Assembly: GCA_947650285.1 (NCBI GenBank)
Contig: CANTFL010000496.1
Coordinates: 62,001-126,000 of the forward strand
Source: Hyaloperonospora brassicae
Lineage: Eukaryota > Oomycota > Peronosporomycetes > Peronosporales > Peronosporaceae
Length of the DNA: 64,000 nucleotides
Direction: 5' to 3'
Below, piece by piece: positions 44,301-57,548 of the stretch. Positions within the stretch are counted from its first letter, which is position 1, and the number at the start of each line of letters is the position of its first letter. The notes under the pieces were generated by a model. The model saw only the letters and a list, made by a program, of their open reading frames with translations. It was not told the origin of the DNA and ran no database searches. The position numbers and the translations under genes were made by a program.

Positions 44301-45654
44301 CTGTCCTGCAAGAGAGGAAAGACTCCCTTGTTTGTCACGCAAAAATCAAAGATGCTGAGTGCCACATCAGAGAATCGTTGGTTGGGAATGAATTAGCGGC
44401 TTTGATGTGACGGTCGGAATAAAAAAATTAAGAAAATGGGGCATAGTTTGGATATGCTTTACACTAATAATACAATTCACTATTGTTGTAGATGCTTTAA
44501 TCTACAATTTTTTTCACTTCTAACGCTTCGCTGGCACTCCCCAGGTTACGAGTTCGTAATAATTCGGTGGGTGACCGAAATGTAGACGAAATTAGCGCTG
44601 GGAGCAAGTTCGTTCATGACTTCGCGATAGAAACATAGTCCTTCGATGGATATCTACATAAGCGCACGGTGGCCAAGCAGTGGCTATTTGCGGTCACGAA
44701 ATGTACAAGAGAGCTCAGCAATTGAAGATAAAAGTTGAGAGAAGTATAGTGGTGATGGTATTAAAGTGGTCAAGAGCAAGCGAGAACAGGTAAATGAGCT
44801 CGACGACAAATGGAGGATGTCAAGATGAGACACGGGCCAGACAACTTTGGAGCCAGGAAACCTACCAAGCGTGCCACAAAACGATGAACGAAGAGAAGGT
44901 AAATATCTCAATTGGAGCATGCAGTGAATCCAGACCATCTTTGACGATGAAAAATTCAACAAGTTTCGCTTCATGTCGTCCTGAGAAATTGTTGAATGTA
45001 AGAGTTGAGCTTGGATCGACACCAAATACTAAATTTATTGTTGGGAAGATATGGAATGTTCTAGAGGGTTTTATGTGAGGTTTTGACAGCACAAATAATA
45101 GTATTGGTATCAATCGCTTGAAAAATATTAAGCCAATGAAGAGGCCTACGGCGGGGGGGGGGGCAAATCGCGTCTAGCGCGAGATTGAATACAAGTCATT
45201 TTTTGGTGAAATTTTAACTATTAAGATTATGTACCACCACCTCAGGTTATATACGGAAAAGTGAAGCAAATGCAAGAAGATCACTAAAAAGCTCTTCTTA
45301 CCTTCCTATGAAAATGATCTTGAAACGATTTGCATCGAGCCACAATGTTTTAAGAGGAAAAAAACTGCACCATTTTTTTCAAAAAAAGAAATGCCCTCTA
45401 TATTTGTATAATAAAAATGCCTACGTCCTTGTATACTTAAATTAATATGGAACTTATGAAATTACACGTCCTCAATCCTTTTCGTTTTTCCTTTGATGGC
45501 CGTAACTAAACCCCACCCCGTTTGGGAAGCCGCGGACAGGGTTCTGCCGCGGGTGTGCTGCGCTCGCAACCATCAGCTGCAGGCACAGACGCGATATACG
45601 AGTTCGTAAACGCGTCTCTGTATAATCGTTTGCGGTCGTAAAACAGTCAGTCCG

Positions 45655-45985
45655 TGCTGATGTTGTTAATTTTAATTTTATTGCTTTTGTTATTGTTGTT
45701 AAGTTAATTCTGTTGATTCTGTTGCTTCTACGGCTGATGATGATATTGCTCTTTTTGTTGCTGTTTCTGCTATTGTTAAAAATGCTACTGCTGTTGCTAC
45801 TGATGTTTCTGCTGCTGTCGTTGTTGTAGGTACTGCGGTTGCTGCTGTTGTAGGTGCTGCGGTTGCTGTTCTTTATCAAGTAAATTTTTGTTGTTCCTGC
45901 TACTGCTGCTGCTGCATTTGGTGTTACTCTGTAGATGCTGCTAATACAGTTGCTACTGCTGTTGTAGGTTCTGTGGTTGCGATTT
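45655..45985 (-). pseudogene. Decayed glutamine-rich coding repeat
   Basis: On the minus strand one frame reads long runs of Gln with Pro, His and Leu (Q-Q-P-Q-H-L-Q-Q-Q-Q-P-Q-Y-L-Q-Q), interrupted by TAG codons that fit CAG with C to T. The other frames give Asn/Ser-rich or Ala/Val-rich shadows. A 24-base unit repeats near 45820-45870. Host protein unknown. Confidence 0.45.
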
Positions 45986-45999
45986 ATGATGTTAGACTT

Positions 46000-48900
46000 T
46001 TGAGATCGCGTTTTCTTTCAGCCTATCAGTTTTGATACTTAAGGCATCTTGTCACATAATAGATCCCAATGATTTTTTTCTCTCTGTTTTGCCATCTAAT
46101 GACTTCAATGTCTGTATATTTTTGTCGTATACAGGCATTTTGTAGGAATAAAACGTGCGCTGGTTTCTTAAGCGTATTCATCAAACTAAGACGTTAAATA
46201 CTATTTTCCCAATCTAGAGAGCAATTTTCTTAGTCTGGTTCATTGGAAAATTGTCTAAGTTCCCTTTTTATACAATTATTTGAGCCTATCATTAGATATC
46301 GGCTAATACGCAAAGATAGCATGAAACTATGGGACCGGACAAGAAGCAGTCGATGTCTGGTCCTCATCGAGACGACTCACGGAATACTTGTCGCAGGGTC
46401 AATCGATATCTTAGCTCATTTTGATTAAAAAATCGCCGCGAGAACAGAATCGATATACAGCGATTCTATCATCGAGATCGTCGTTTAAAACGCTGAATTG
46501 TCCACAGAGATAAACAACTTCGGCGTGAAGGACGGAACGCACGATTCGAGACTGATGCCAGTCGCCGTATAACACTGGCGACGTTGTCTGAATACACCTT
46601 TCGAGCAGAGATAAAGAAAAAAATAATATACAATACGCCGAGCAATTTAAGTCATAGATTGAAGAGACGGCTAAGTTTAATTAAACTATTACGAGTCACA
46701 TTCAGACTCAGGTTAAATGAAATCGTGTATAGACGTTACACATTGACCTTTTCGACCGAGTAAGACGAATTAGAACAATCTAGTTTTCACTCGGTGAATC
46801 GAACTAAAGCATCACTTCACCGAAGTGGCCGATTTCATGACCGCGAGCAATTTTTGTCGTCTGCAACAGAACATCCCTCCATATAACGGCGACTATTGGG
46901 GATCTGTAAAGTAGCAGGCCACTATACACATTATTTGCAGACGCCGTTGATGGTTTCGCATGCAAGTGTCTGACGCGGGTCGATGCAGAGTATCACAGAG
47001 TTCGAAGATCTCATCCATTTAGTCAAGTCATAAGTCGATAGAGTTGTTGTGCCCAAGGAAATTCTATACATATATTAGTTTCATTATAAAATTTAGGAGA
47101 ATTAGCGACCCTGAATATGTATAAGATAACGGGCTACTACTGTCAATCGAATAAATTTCTGACGAGAAATTTGTGATCGTCCAAGTTTAAAATACAAGAA
47201 AGGTTCATGAATGAAGTTTAAAGAATTGAGGATGAAATGTAGTTTTTAATAAAACCGTTGGATGAAACAAAAGAGCACACGTATGGAGTGCGATAGCCCA
47301 AATAAACGAAACACATTACTCACACTAACTGATCGGCTCTAGACAAATTCATCGTTACAGAGAAAGCGCTTCGGCGGATGGTCGTCGTATAAATTTTGAA
47401 CGTAAAGTAAGAATGGAAGCTTTCGAAATGAAAGCCGTGATTGACGAAGGACTAATATTTTTAATGATATTATGTACGTAATATATCAAAAAATAATAAA
47501 TTGTTTGCGGGAAAGCTTAATCACAAGCCTGAATAAGTACAGGTAAACTGATTAATGTAAAACGGATCAAAACGTCAAAGACGGTCACAATGTGCGGAAT
47601 ACTGTTATAAAATCTTGAGTAAAAGTCGTCCTAGAAATCAGAAGTGTGATCATGCTGCATCACGCGGTAGCGGATCTCAATCTGAAGGTTTTTTTATCAT
47701 ATTACTGGCTGGGTTTCGACTGGACCTAAATTAATCGACGTTTAAGTCACCCGACACCTTTTACCACTGACATAGTCAGCAAGCGACTTCTATGAGCAAG
47801 GTTAAGGAACTTTGTTATTTGAATTACATCGATTTATCATGTGTAATATGTAACGGCTGTCGATAGGTTTTCATCTTCATCTTTACCAAGTCCCTGGATT
47901 CTCACACTAAAAGTAAGTTTGTCGACCCCCTATTTATTTCCCACAGTCAGCTACAACAGGAATGATGAATTTAACGACGATCCGGGTGGCCAACCTATCA
48001 CCAAGATTTTAAACATGCTTCGCGCACTTCCCGTTCTTCGTGTGGATTATACATGGCGGGCATTACATGGTACGAAAGATACTTACGTATATGTTAATGA
48101 AACCATATTACTGGCCGGTGCTGGCAATCACGCAAACGTTTTGGACACAAATTTTAGCAGTTGGAGAAATTTCGAAGGTAGTAATGAATAGCTAGACATC
48201 CACCGACGGTATAATGACAACGTAAGCACTCACGCGTGATCTCTCTCGCCGCGGTTCAAATACTAATATCAATTTATTCTCGGCCAACGCAGAAAAAATA
48301 GAGTGGGTAGGACAAAGACATTACAAGAAGACAACAGGCGCAGGTGATGCCTTTTTATTGAAGAAGGGGACATCATATAGGCTCACTAGTGGTCATACAA
48401 GACTTCCCTATATTCGAGAACAACAACTGGGCATCAGCTGAGGCAAGATTCTCTATTTCGCTAATATGACGCGAAAGAGGTGAAACGCCAATCCTTCTTT
48501 ATCCGAGGAGTCAACCTGCCGTGTATATTTTTCCGGCAAATCACGTCACAAGGAATTTTCAATTCGTCTAGCTTCTGCACCGAATCCGGTTCGCTTAAAA
48601 GAGAAGGAACCTAATTTGCAAGATCAATCGACGACAAATGTACACATAGAAATGGTTCAAAAAGAGATGGGGCCTTTAATTAATCCAATGTAATTACCCA
48701 AATTTGAGTATAAAATAGCCGATGACACAAGGGATATTAAGGTCTCGAGCCTTCCTATCAGTCAGACTCCGTATAAAATTCTTAAGTCAGCACATTTAAT
48801 CTACTTCGTAATTATTAATATCTCATCAACATATAAAAATGATTAGTTATTTTAATTCCAGTCTGTCTATAAAAAATATCAAATTATAATTATGGGCTAA

Positions 48901-49748
48901 AATGCGACACCATCCGCAGCGTATTAACAAGTTTGCAACATTAATGCATAACAATATTATATAATATAAATTGATCGTTGAGTCCTACTAAATATGTGAC
49001 AAAGCTGTACGAACTATATTTTTGAATCGTTGACGGCAGGATTATTTTCCTCACTCAGATTCCGTGGGCGTCACCAACCGGTTTTTTCCGCAAGAAGAAT
49101 GGCTTAGACATACACCTGTGTATCATTTAAAAGTTACTCAACGCTGTTACAATGAGCTTGATTTTATTATTACTTATATGGATGGTTTACATACCGATTA
49201 GACGAATAATTACTATTAAAATCTTAGGATATCCTTAGTTAAAATATATGATAAGGGTGGGAACGATACATATGGACTTTCGCGTGCACCTCGGGGCGCT
49301 ACGACGGGTTGCGGATACCTTTCGGACACAAGCGTGCTTTCTTTCCTCAAACGATTAATTGACGATAAATTACAGGGATGCGTTCGCGCTAGAGGATGTG
49401 AAACAAAATTTCGGTAATTGTAAATTACTTAGAGGTAGAGGTAGCGAACACATATCAATAATTTTTGCAGAATAACTATCTTACCTTTTACCCACAAACG
49501 TCTCAAATAAATTTAGAGATGACTAACACACTGACTTCATACAATAAATGGTCAATGATTTAGCAGAGGGGTATATTTAACATTCAGTGAGTTCTAGGAT
49601 TCGATACTGGCACCAAGATTACACTTCAATATTTCGTCGAATATAAATATTTAGCATGGGAAGTTTGAAGCATGTCTATCATTCCTAAAATTCTTGAAAG
49701 AAACATCAACCGAATGCTTAATATGTGGTGAGCTAACGATCACCATAT
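46000..49748. other. AT-rich decayed DNA, no gene seen
   Basis: Open stretches such as 47919-48191 plus (90 codons) and about 48480-48690 plus carry no motif I know. No LTR or terminal repeat recognised. Confidence 0.5.
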
Positions 49749-50352
49749 TTAAGAGCCGATCTAAACTCTCTACTAGCCCCCGGACGATCGTCTAAAGGAG
49801 GGGGTCTACAATTACGTGTTCTTGATAGCCTTCCTCACCTTGTGTACCTGTCGGTGGCGCGGGTCGCACTCTACCAGATGAACTTATGTCAATGCAAAAC
49901 TTAATCGTGTTTCCGATGGGGTCGAGGTTCGATCGAGGTGTTAAAATCTTCACACTGCGATCGGGGTTGGTGGGATCTCGTGAAATTCTTCACGGAGTCA
50001 CTTGTTTACTTGTAGGGTGCTTGGAACGAGGCACCCTGATCTGTAACAGATAGTATTGTCCAAATGTAAACCTTAATTTGCGAGCCTGCTGACCACTTGA
50101 ACCGTCTAGCGATCTTGAGTTCTCAACCACAGAAAGTTTCGTGCTCCCGATCGCAATTGTAGGGGGTGAGAGTCCTTGTACGCACCTGGCCAAACTATCC
50201 AGGTGCAACACTTGTGCAGCCTTAGCGTAGTCAGAGACGTCAGGTGGCCCAGAAGGAAGCAGAAAAAGTCCAGGAGCGACAAGCTTTTTTGTATAATCCG
50301 GTTGTAAGGTCACTTCTGACCGTAACATATAAAAAGAAATCAACTGATCCAC
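49749..50352 (-). pseudogene. Gypsy G3-family gag N-terminus, inverted copy
   Basis: 120-codon minus-strand frame (50352-49990) and its continuation. The part 49749-50192 is the reverse complement of 57549-57992. It encodes G-L-S-P-P-T-I-A-I-G-S-T-K-L-S-V-V-E-N-S then S-G-Q-Q-A-R-K-L-R-F-T-F-G. The right copy leads into a G3 gag, so this is the same gag start. It extends further toward its N-terminus (P-P-D-V-S-D-Y-A-K-A-A) than the right copy. Cut off at 49749. Confidence 0.75.
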
Positions 50353-52560
50353 AGAATCGAGCTTTTCACCCAGGGCCTAACATGTATTGCTTTTTAAAAT
50401 GTAAGGGCTCATCACCACCAAGTCTTTAGAGGAATGCAACTTGCCAGCCAACGTAAAAAAACGTGAGGCAAGGTTGATACGCGGCGTCGGCGTACCCCTT
50501 CAAATGTCGACGGTCCGCCACAGTGAGTATTTGGATCCCATCTCACAATTAGGAGAACCCACTTCACCACAGTAGTATATATGCACTGATGATACCTATC
50601 CTTGATGTGGCAGCGGCGGTTGTCGTGGAATTTATAGCTTTAACTTACGATAAATGGACCTGATCTTGCTATTGTGCCAGATGGTAAAAACACACATTAC
50701 ATATAAAAATGTCGCTCAATGGCTCATTTACCTGGCATAATGTAGTCAAGCGGCTCGAAACTGTGAGTTAATCTGCACACCGGATCACACCTGCCGTTAA
50801 GAGTATGGTGTTGATGGGCCTTTATCGTTTTGGTTGGTCACAGACTTATCCAAAAAGTGTGGACTTTACGTCAGGTGTACATTTTTTATTTCAATATTCA
50901 GTGGAAATTGCGTCTGCATCATCTACTTCATCGACGACGTTGCATGTGACTGTCGGTGTGTTCTCTTTCTGACCAGTCGACGTCCCGCTCCGACGATGTG
51001 GCTCCATTGGTAATAGTTTTGATCTTACTTGGGATCAGCTTCACTCAAACTTTAGAATTCTATAATTTCTGCTCTTTATTTAGCATTTGGTCCGAAATCG
51101 TTGGGTTTACATCCGTCCTCGCATTGTTTTACGTCTGCACCGTCCACGGGATCTCTGGAGCATGGTGCCAGCTCGTCGTCTCCTACCAAGCTTAGCGCCA
51201 CGGTGCGATCGATTCTTTCGTCTGATAAGTATTATAGGGGTTATTATTCTTCGACGACTACACTATTATCCACCGTTACATATATAACGATCGGGAGTCG
51301 ATGATCATCGCCGTTGGGTCCGTTGTCTACACCCTCTAACGCTTCAGGGTCTTGGATATGTGTAGGCGTATACTCTAACTAGAGCCGACTTCTAGCTCTA
51401 CCGTACTGACCCCAAGTCGACGTCGTGAAATTACCGCTTAAGACTGTTCGATACGCGATCTTTACCCAAAGTTGTGTTTAAAAGCGTTTAACCACTTCGA
51501 CAAAAAGATATCTAGCTTTAAAGTCTTATCTACGAAAGTGGCGATCCAGATCGACCGTCATATCTGCTGCACCTTCTTTAGCGTCCTACAGATTGGTAAT
51601 ACGCCGGCCTGCACCATTTGCGTATAAGCCAAAGATAGATTTTGCTCCTCTTACGCCGGACCGGATATCTGCATTCACGTTTCCTATGATTTTGTATCTT
51701 GCGCATCCATCATAAAAACAAGGCAAATTTTAATTGGCGTCGCCGTCGTCTTCCGGTACTGTCGCCACACATGCTAATATATCTCTTGTCGCCTCACAAG
51801 TGGTATATGTGCTAGTTAAAGAGAATGCGGAAAAAAATTTCTAATGCTGACATCATCCTTGTACACCATAACTCGTGCCCCTACTTTTCGACAGCCATGA
51901 CTTGTAATACACTTTCTTTATCGTCAAAAAGTAGGAAAGATTTATCGATTCCGTCTTCGTCTTCTGCCAACTTTTTTCATGCTGTAATATTATTAGTCAG
52001 AATATTGGGTAAGAAAATACTCTAGATCGACAAATAGAATTAACGCGGTCAACGATTCATATTCAACACAAGCAAAATACCAAACTTACTCGGTTTGGCA
52101 CCATTTCGTCTTTTTTTTGCCTCATTTGTCGAATGCGTGATATTAAAACCCTCCTTCAATACCTCAAGAATATGCATCCCGTGGTTTTGGCTGAATATTT
52201 GCTACCGTTATACAATTTTACGAGTGCACGAGAAAGTCAAGAGGCCGCTCGAAAATTATTTTGACCATATCCGTGCGTGAGAATCGGGGCCTCCCTCCAT
52301 CTTTATAAGATAGCTTGATGTTTGTCGTGTATATAATGTTATCTCAGTCTACAACTTGTAAATGCCTCTTCTGACGAAATCTTTTGTCGCTTACTGTACC
52401 GTAACTCGTGCTAGACTTCACGTTATTGGTGAGGAATTCTCCCCCATCTCATTATTGCTAGCAAACATTAAAGATACCCCCGTCGATATCCGTTTTTATG
52501 TAAGCGATCTGGATCGATCACGCGCAAGCACGAATTCGCTTCCCTTGAGTACTTCTCAGA
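50353..52560. other. Decayed, pyrimidine-rich DNA, no firm gene
   Basis: Open plus-strand stretches at 50956-51304 and 51825-52025 are Ser/Leu-rich without nameable motifs. Position before the gypsy-like segment at 52.57 kb suggests worn pol sequence, but I cannot show it. Confidence 0.4.
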
Positions 52561-52564
52561 TGCT

Positions 52565-52740
52565 TCCATAAAGGACCTGGTAGCCGATGCGTGGGAAACA
52601 TATCGTAAAGATACCCGTGACTATAAACCGCTCTCCGGGTCTACACTCACTCCATACATTTAAATCTGCGACACCTTACGCATTAGGGCTTGGAGTCGAG
52701 CATTTCGATTGTTTCGTACCTTGATGTAAATCCCTTGTGC
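52565..52740 (+). pseudogene. Possible gypsy RNase H-integrase junction, decayed
   Basis: Plus strand reads I-K-D-L-V-A-D-A-W-E-T-Y-R-K-D-T-R-D-Y-K-P-L, which looks like the spacer after RNase H in gypsy pol (compare D-D-V-R-K-A-Y-K-D-D at 3985-4010 in G1). Only this block supports the call. Confidence 0.35.
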
Positions 52741-55700
52741 TCAAACGAATCCTTGTCCAATTTTACGCAGCGTGAAATGAGTATGTTGCCTCTCGCAAAC
52801 ATCGCGATAACCTTTTGCGGGTAGTTGTGAAGAAATCAAACCGGGTCAAGCAGTATGAGGTGAATGCGATGTCTCCGCGTAAGTTTACACCCAGGTAAGA
52901 CGTTAAACGGTTTAAAAACAGGATTGACTAAGCCCGATCAAGCCTGAGTGTGGGTGCACAATATACTACCTGAATTGCAGAGCTTCAGGTACTTGACCAA
53001 GCTAGGTCCTGCCGAGTCTGGTGGGTTACCTATCTACTGTAGCACCCATACGATACTTAATTTTGCCCCTGCAGTCCAGTTTTTTTGGTATTCATTCTGT
53101 TCGGCGTTTATAAAGCAAATTAGAGCATCCCGTCATCTTTTATGTCAATGCTGACGAGGTTCCGCCTCCAGTTGCTAATGTCTATGCCCTCGTGCCTGAG
53201 AATTGCCATGGTGAGAATACTTTTGTTCATGCCTCTGTACCTCGACACTGACTCTGGATAAATCCAAGATTTCAATTATTGTCATTAAGCCGTTTATTCC
53301 TGACTGATCGATATATTAACTTTAATCTAAAACACCTTTCATTACATGCATCAATACATTTAAGAGTGTATTCTCAATTTTTACTCTTTATCCTAGTATA
53401 TATCGTATAACAGTACGTAAGGTGCCAGTCTTTCTACCTTTCTTTCGAGACTCAAATTATTTGCAGTCGAATGACTCATTGGTCCTGCTCATCGAATCAA
53501 CTATTAAACCTTCACGGGACAAGTCATACAATGCTCCATACGTGAAGTTACCGACACCAAAATTGAAAAAAGAAATTTCGGTGGCGAATGATGGCAATCG
53601 TCGAGCTTAGTGTATCATTATCAAATGTAGCTACGACAATATATTGACCACTAAACTAATACAGCATTCGGCTATCTTCTAGCAGATTCTATTTGTCGAA
53701 ATTTAGTCGACCGGTCTCACCCCATCCGTGTACTTCTTTGCTGTTGACCGTGCGCCTTTTCTCACTCCAAAAAATGTGAAATGTAAAAGAATGTGTAGAA
53801 ATTACTTTTAATTATTTGTGGTAGGTCAAACTCAAACACCAATCATTCAATCCGCTCCCTGATTCGGTAAGGCTCATGAGGCCTCCTGTGCGCTGAAATT
53901 CTTCTGCCCACGCTACACTCGTTAATGAACAGCCAAACTTCATTGATACTGTTTTTTGCTTTTATAAAGATCCCTCTAGTTGTCACGTCTTTGCGCCTAC
54001 CTATATTCAATCGAGTAGTTTGAGCTCCTGATGACTCGTCGTCTATTCTAGTATTCTGTCCTTCGGTCGTTAAATCTCTTCTTTATTCAGTAAGAATGAG
54101 AAGTGCATCATGCTAACGTACTCGACACGTCTTCTCATCTACAAGGTACATATTCGCTAGCAGAAACGCTTTTTCTCTCGGTCTCCTAACTTAACGACGC
54201 TCAAAAAGTGAGTTTGCCGAGTCGATCAATCGATTTATATTTGGCGCCGTTAGTTGCATTGTTTCCGATATGGTTTTATTGTTGTATATTAGTCCGACCC
54301 CTCCTCCAAATAGAACTAAGCGTATTTTTTGGTCGGTTTTCCCGAGCTGTATATGGCATGAACTAATGTATTCGCGTGCCATCCCATTTTACTTGTAGTG
54401 AATCTTCAACATACACACAAAGCATCTCAATCAATATCTTTATCCTTCTTTTATGTTGCTCATTTGCTTGCGGACGATACTAAGCGTGACCAGTGACTTT
54501 GCTCGCATATTCTTAACAAATATATAAATACCTCGACCAAGGATCTGGTGTATATATCATGACGGACGAGACTGGGAGCGCCAAGCTTGTATTAAATATT
54601 TTCTTCGAACGATTTTCAATTTCTAGTGCTGACGTGTCACTTAGAACTTTAGTCATAATGAACTTTGTCAACTGATCCTGGAAATATTGTTAAGTCATAA
54701 TTACATGTCGAGTGTCCGGTAGTGATATGACAAAGTCCATTGACCGGCCAAAGTTTCTTTAGTGTGCACAAAACCTTGCTTCGGTTGCAGTCCTCACATA
54801 TTTTACGTGTCTTCCTACATCTGCATGTAACTAAATTATGTATAGATCAATATTGTCACTGTGGTATGTATGCACAATTTGTTGATCCAGCCTTCCATTG
54901 AGTCGTAAGCATTTAACATAATTTCGTCAATTAGTGTTGTCATTATCATCAGTCGCAGCATAATTTTATTTTCTCTGATCTCATTACTTTTCGGTAAATT
55001 CCAACTTATTCAACAATCCTGTAACAAATCATTAACAATCTTTCAGCAATAATTTTCGCATCAATAGATCGATGATGTTTTAAAAAATCAAATTGCCCTT
55101 TGAATATGCCTTAGATCCGCATTAATCGTATCGTTATCGTAAATGGTTGGAAAAAGTTTTCTCCGTTTGTTTCAAATTTAGTTGGATCCATCATCGCCGC
55201 GTTCGATGACACTGGAGGTCCAAAATGATAATGCGTTACTGCACATTCGACACAAGCCTTGTATTTTCCAGTCTAGATCGACGACCAGTATATATATCAA
55301 GCCTTATAATACTCGTTTGTCATAGAACTAATCTAGACGACGTGAAATTGCAATGGTCGCTGCCACGGCAGTAGTATATTCGCTAACCTTACCAAGTTTG
55401 TCGTATCCCAACACTTTTTGTTGTATCCCATGTGATCTGCGTCTATTTGCCAATAGCTACATCCTAGAAGTACACCCCGCGCCTTCGTCTTTAGAGCTTC
55501 AGTGGCTCGATATTTACCGTCTGTATCGTACCGAAGTTTGAAATGCAACTATTCAGCAAAAAGAAATTTCTATTATTATTTACGTCTTTAAGTGGTAATA
55601 ATGTCGCGTATAATGCGCTCTGCTTTAGTTCGATCACTTTCATATCATAGTGAATTGAAAGCATTTAGGTGAGTTCGATATTTAGATTAGTCACATTGTG

Positions 55701-56940
55701 ATATAATTTCGCTTTATTCCTCGGTTTATACCGGCATATCCCGTTTAAGTGACAGTAAAGGACGAAATATAAATACTCATAGCATTATAGATTTACCACT
55801 TAATTCGCTTCCACAAAGTCCATGCGCAGCCTTAATATCCGACGTTTTAACTACCATAGACGAACCTTCCAACGACAGAATAATCCACTAAATTCGGTCG
55901 GGACAAGTGCGTATAGGAATTTCAGACTATAACTGGATACATTATCTGTATATATAGTTGTTTGATGTAAGTCGGCTCGTTGTCGAGCTCAAATATTAAA
56001 TGAAAAGACTGTAAAAGTCGTAGAATGTTCACGTCTTGTGCGCGGACCCGCAAGAGTGTAAGTGGCACGGTCACAAGAAACGGCCTACGGTCACCTCTTT
56101 AACATACATCAATCGGATGTAAAGACCTACGCTAAGGTCTAGAACTTCGTATAGCCATATATTGCCAAGTCGGAGAGTATCCTGTCTGAAGTTTTGATCA
56201 ATTAAAATAATGCCAGCCCTTAAAGTTTCGCTGAGTTAAAAAAAATACAGCCTTTCAGTACTCGACGTCATTACAATATTCGGTGCAGTATGTTGTCATT
56301 CTTCTGCATTATTATACGATTAGATAGCAAATAGTCTGTAATGACCATACCGTAAATTTCCAATGTCCGATATAAATGAAAAAGCATTAAAACTTATTTG
56401 ATTGGCAGTTTATAAAATTCGAACAAGACGTGAGTTGTCGCCAAGGTAGGTGTGGTGTCCATACAATTATCATCTCTTAGCTAATTAAGAACTGCTCCAT
56501 ACATAGCCATATTTTTAATCAGGGAATAAAAGAAGGCGAGTGCTTCCAAAAATGCTCGCGTAATTTTTGACGTCGCAAAACGGGTTCGTTAAAAACTACA
56601 AATATCCCAGGGACAGCCGCGTTAATTTCCGCCCTCACCTATCAAAGAAAAAAATATTTTTGTCGCACGACTTCGTGGTGAAGCGACAACAAAAAAACTC
56701 GCGATAGGGGGCTGACCGCGATTTAGTGGTATCTGAGTCAGTTGACAGCTGGCAGCGCCAGTCCCACAACTTGTCGGATCGCGTCCACTGAATGGTCAGA
56801 CAAAATTGGATATCAGATCGGACAGGATGGGAAATGCGACATCGGGTTAAAGTACGACGGGACAATGGTACTCGTCATGGAGATGGAGTTATTAGCCTGA
56901 TTCGATTACGTAGTGATCAGTCGATCAAGAAAAACCTTCA
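52741..56940. other. AT-rich decayed DNA, no gene seen
   Basis: Plus strand is markedly pyrimidine-rich up to about 56 kb. No motif, LTR or RNA gene recognised. Confidence 0.5.
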
Positions 56941-56949
56941 TCAGCTCGG

Positions 56950-57270
56950 CGATCGCGATCAAGGAGGCGATCGGGATCGTGATCAACGATCAGGTATGAG
57001 ATCGCAATCAGTTTGGTGTGGACCACGACAATCGGTCGCAATCGGAACAGTCTGTACCACATTATGTGACTCACGATTAGCAAAACGATCGCGATAAAGA
57101 GGTGATCGAGATCGTGATCAGTAATCAGGTATGTGATCGCGATCAGGTTAGTGTGGAGCACACCATGTGACCCACGATCACCATGGCGATCGCGATCAGG
57201 AGGCGATCAAGATGTGTAATAATATATCAGTTAAATGACCGCGATCAAGATCGTGTGGGCTGCGCCGAAC
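56950..57270. repeat. Diverged tandem array with GATCGCGATC palindromes
   Basis: Three units begin with CGATCGCGAT at 56950, 57086 and 57187 (spacing 136 and 101). They share the order CGATCGCGAT-AGGAGGCGATC-GATCGTGATCA-ATCAGGTATG-GTGTGGA-CCAC-ATGTGACCCACGAT. The first unit carries about 35 extra bases. It lies upstream of the G3 gag, so it may be leader or LTR sequence of that element; no LTR boundary was found. Confidence 0.75.
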
Positions 57271-57548
57271 AAGCGGCGACCAGAAGGGTCACTGCGATCA
57301 GATAAGTATATCAGGTGTGTGCCACGCAAGTACAAGGTCGCTACCGTCTATAGAGAGAGACATGTGGCCAGCAAGGTCCTAAATATGAAGATAGAAATAG
57401 GGTTGCCGGTTTGAAATGAGTAACCATACATATTCTATAATTTGCCTCTAAGTACACTTGTTGACCTTGCCTCCGAAAAAAACCTTTCGCCATTCGACGT
57501 CAAGGAAATTTGAAACATTTTTAATCAAGTGATATCCCTGGGATGTGT

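Noticed and set aside
45472..45879. Asn/Ser-rich 135-codon frame
   Set aside because: A frame-shifted reading of the decayed glutamine-rich repeat; low complexity only.
46000..56900. tRNA, rRNA or snRNA genes in AT-rich DNA
   Set aside because: I looked for tRNA-like T-loop (GGTTCGANNCC) and clover-leaf patterns and saw none convincing.
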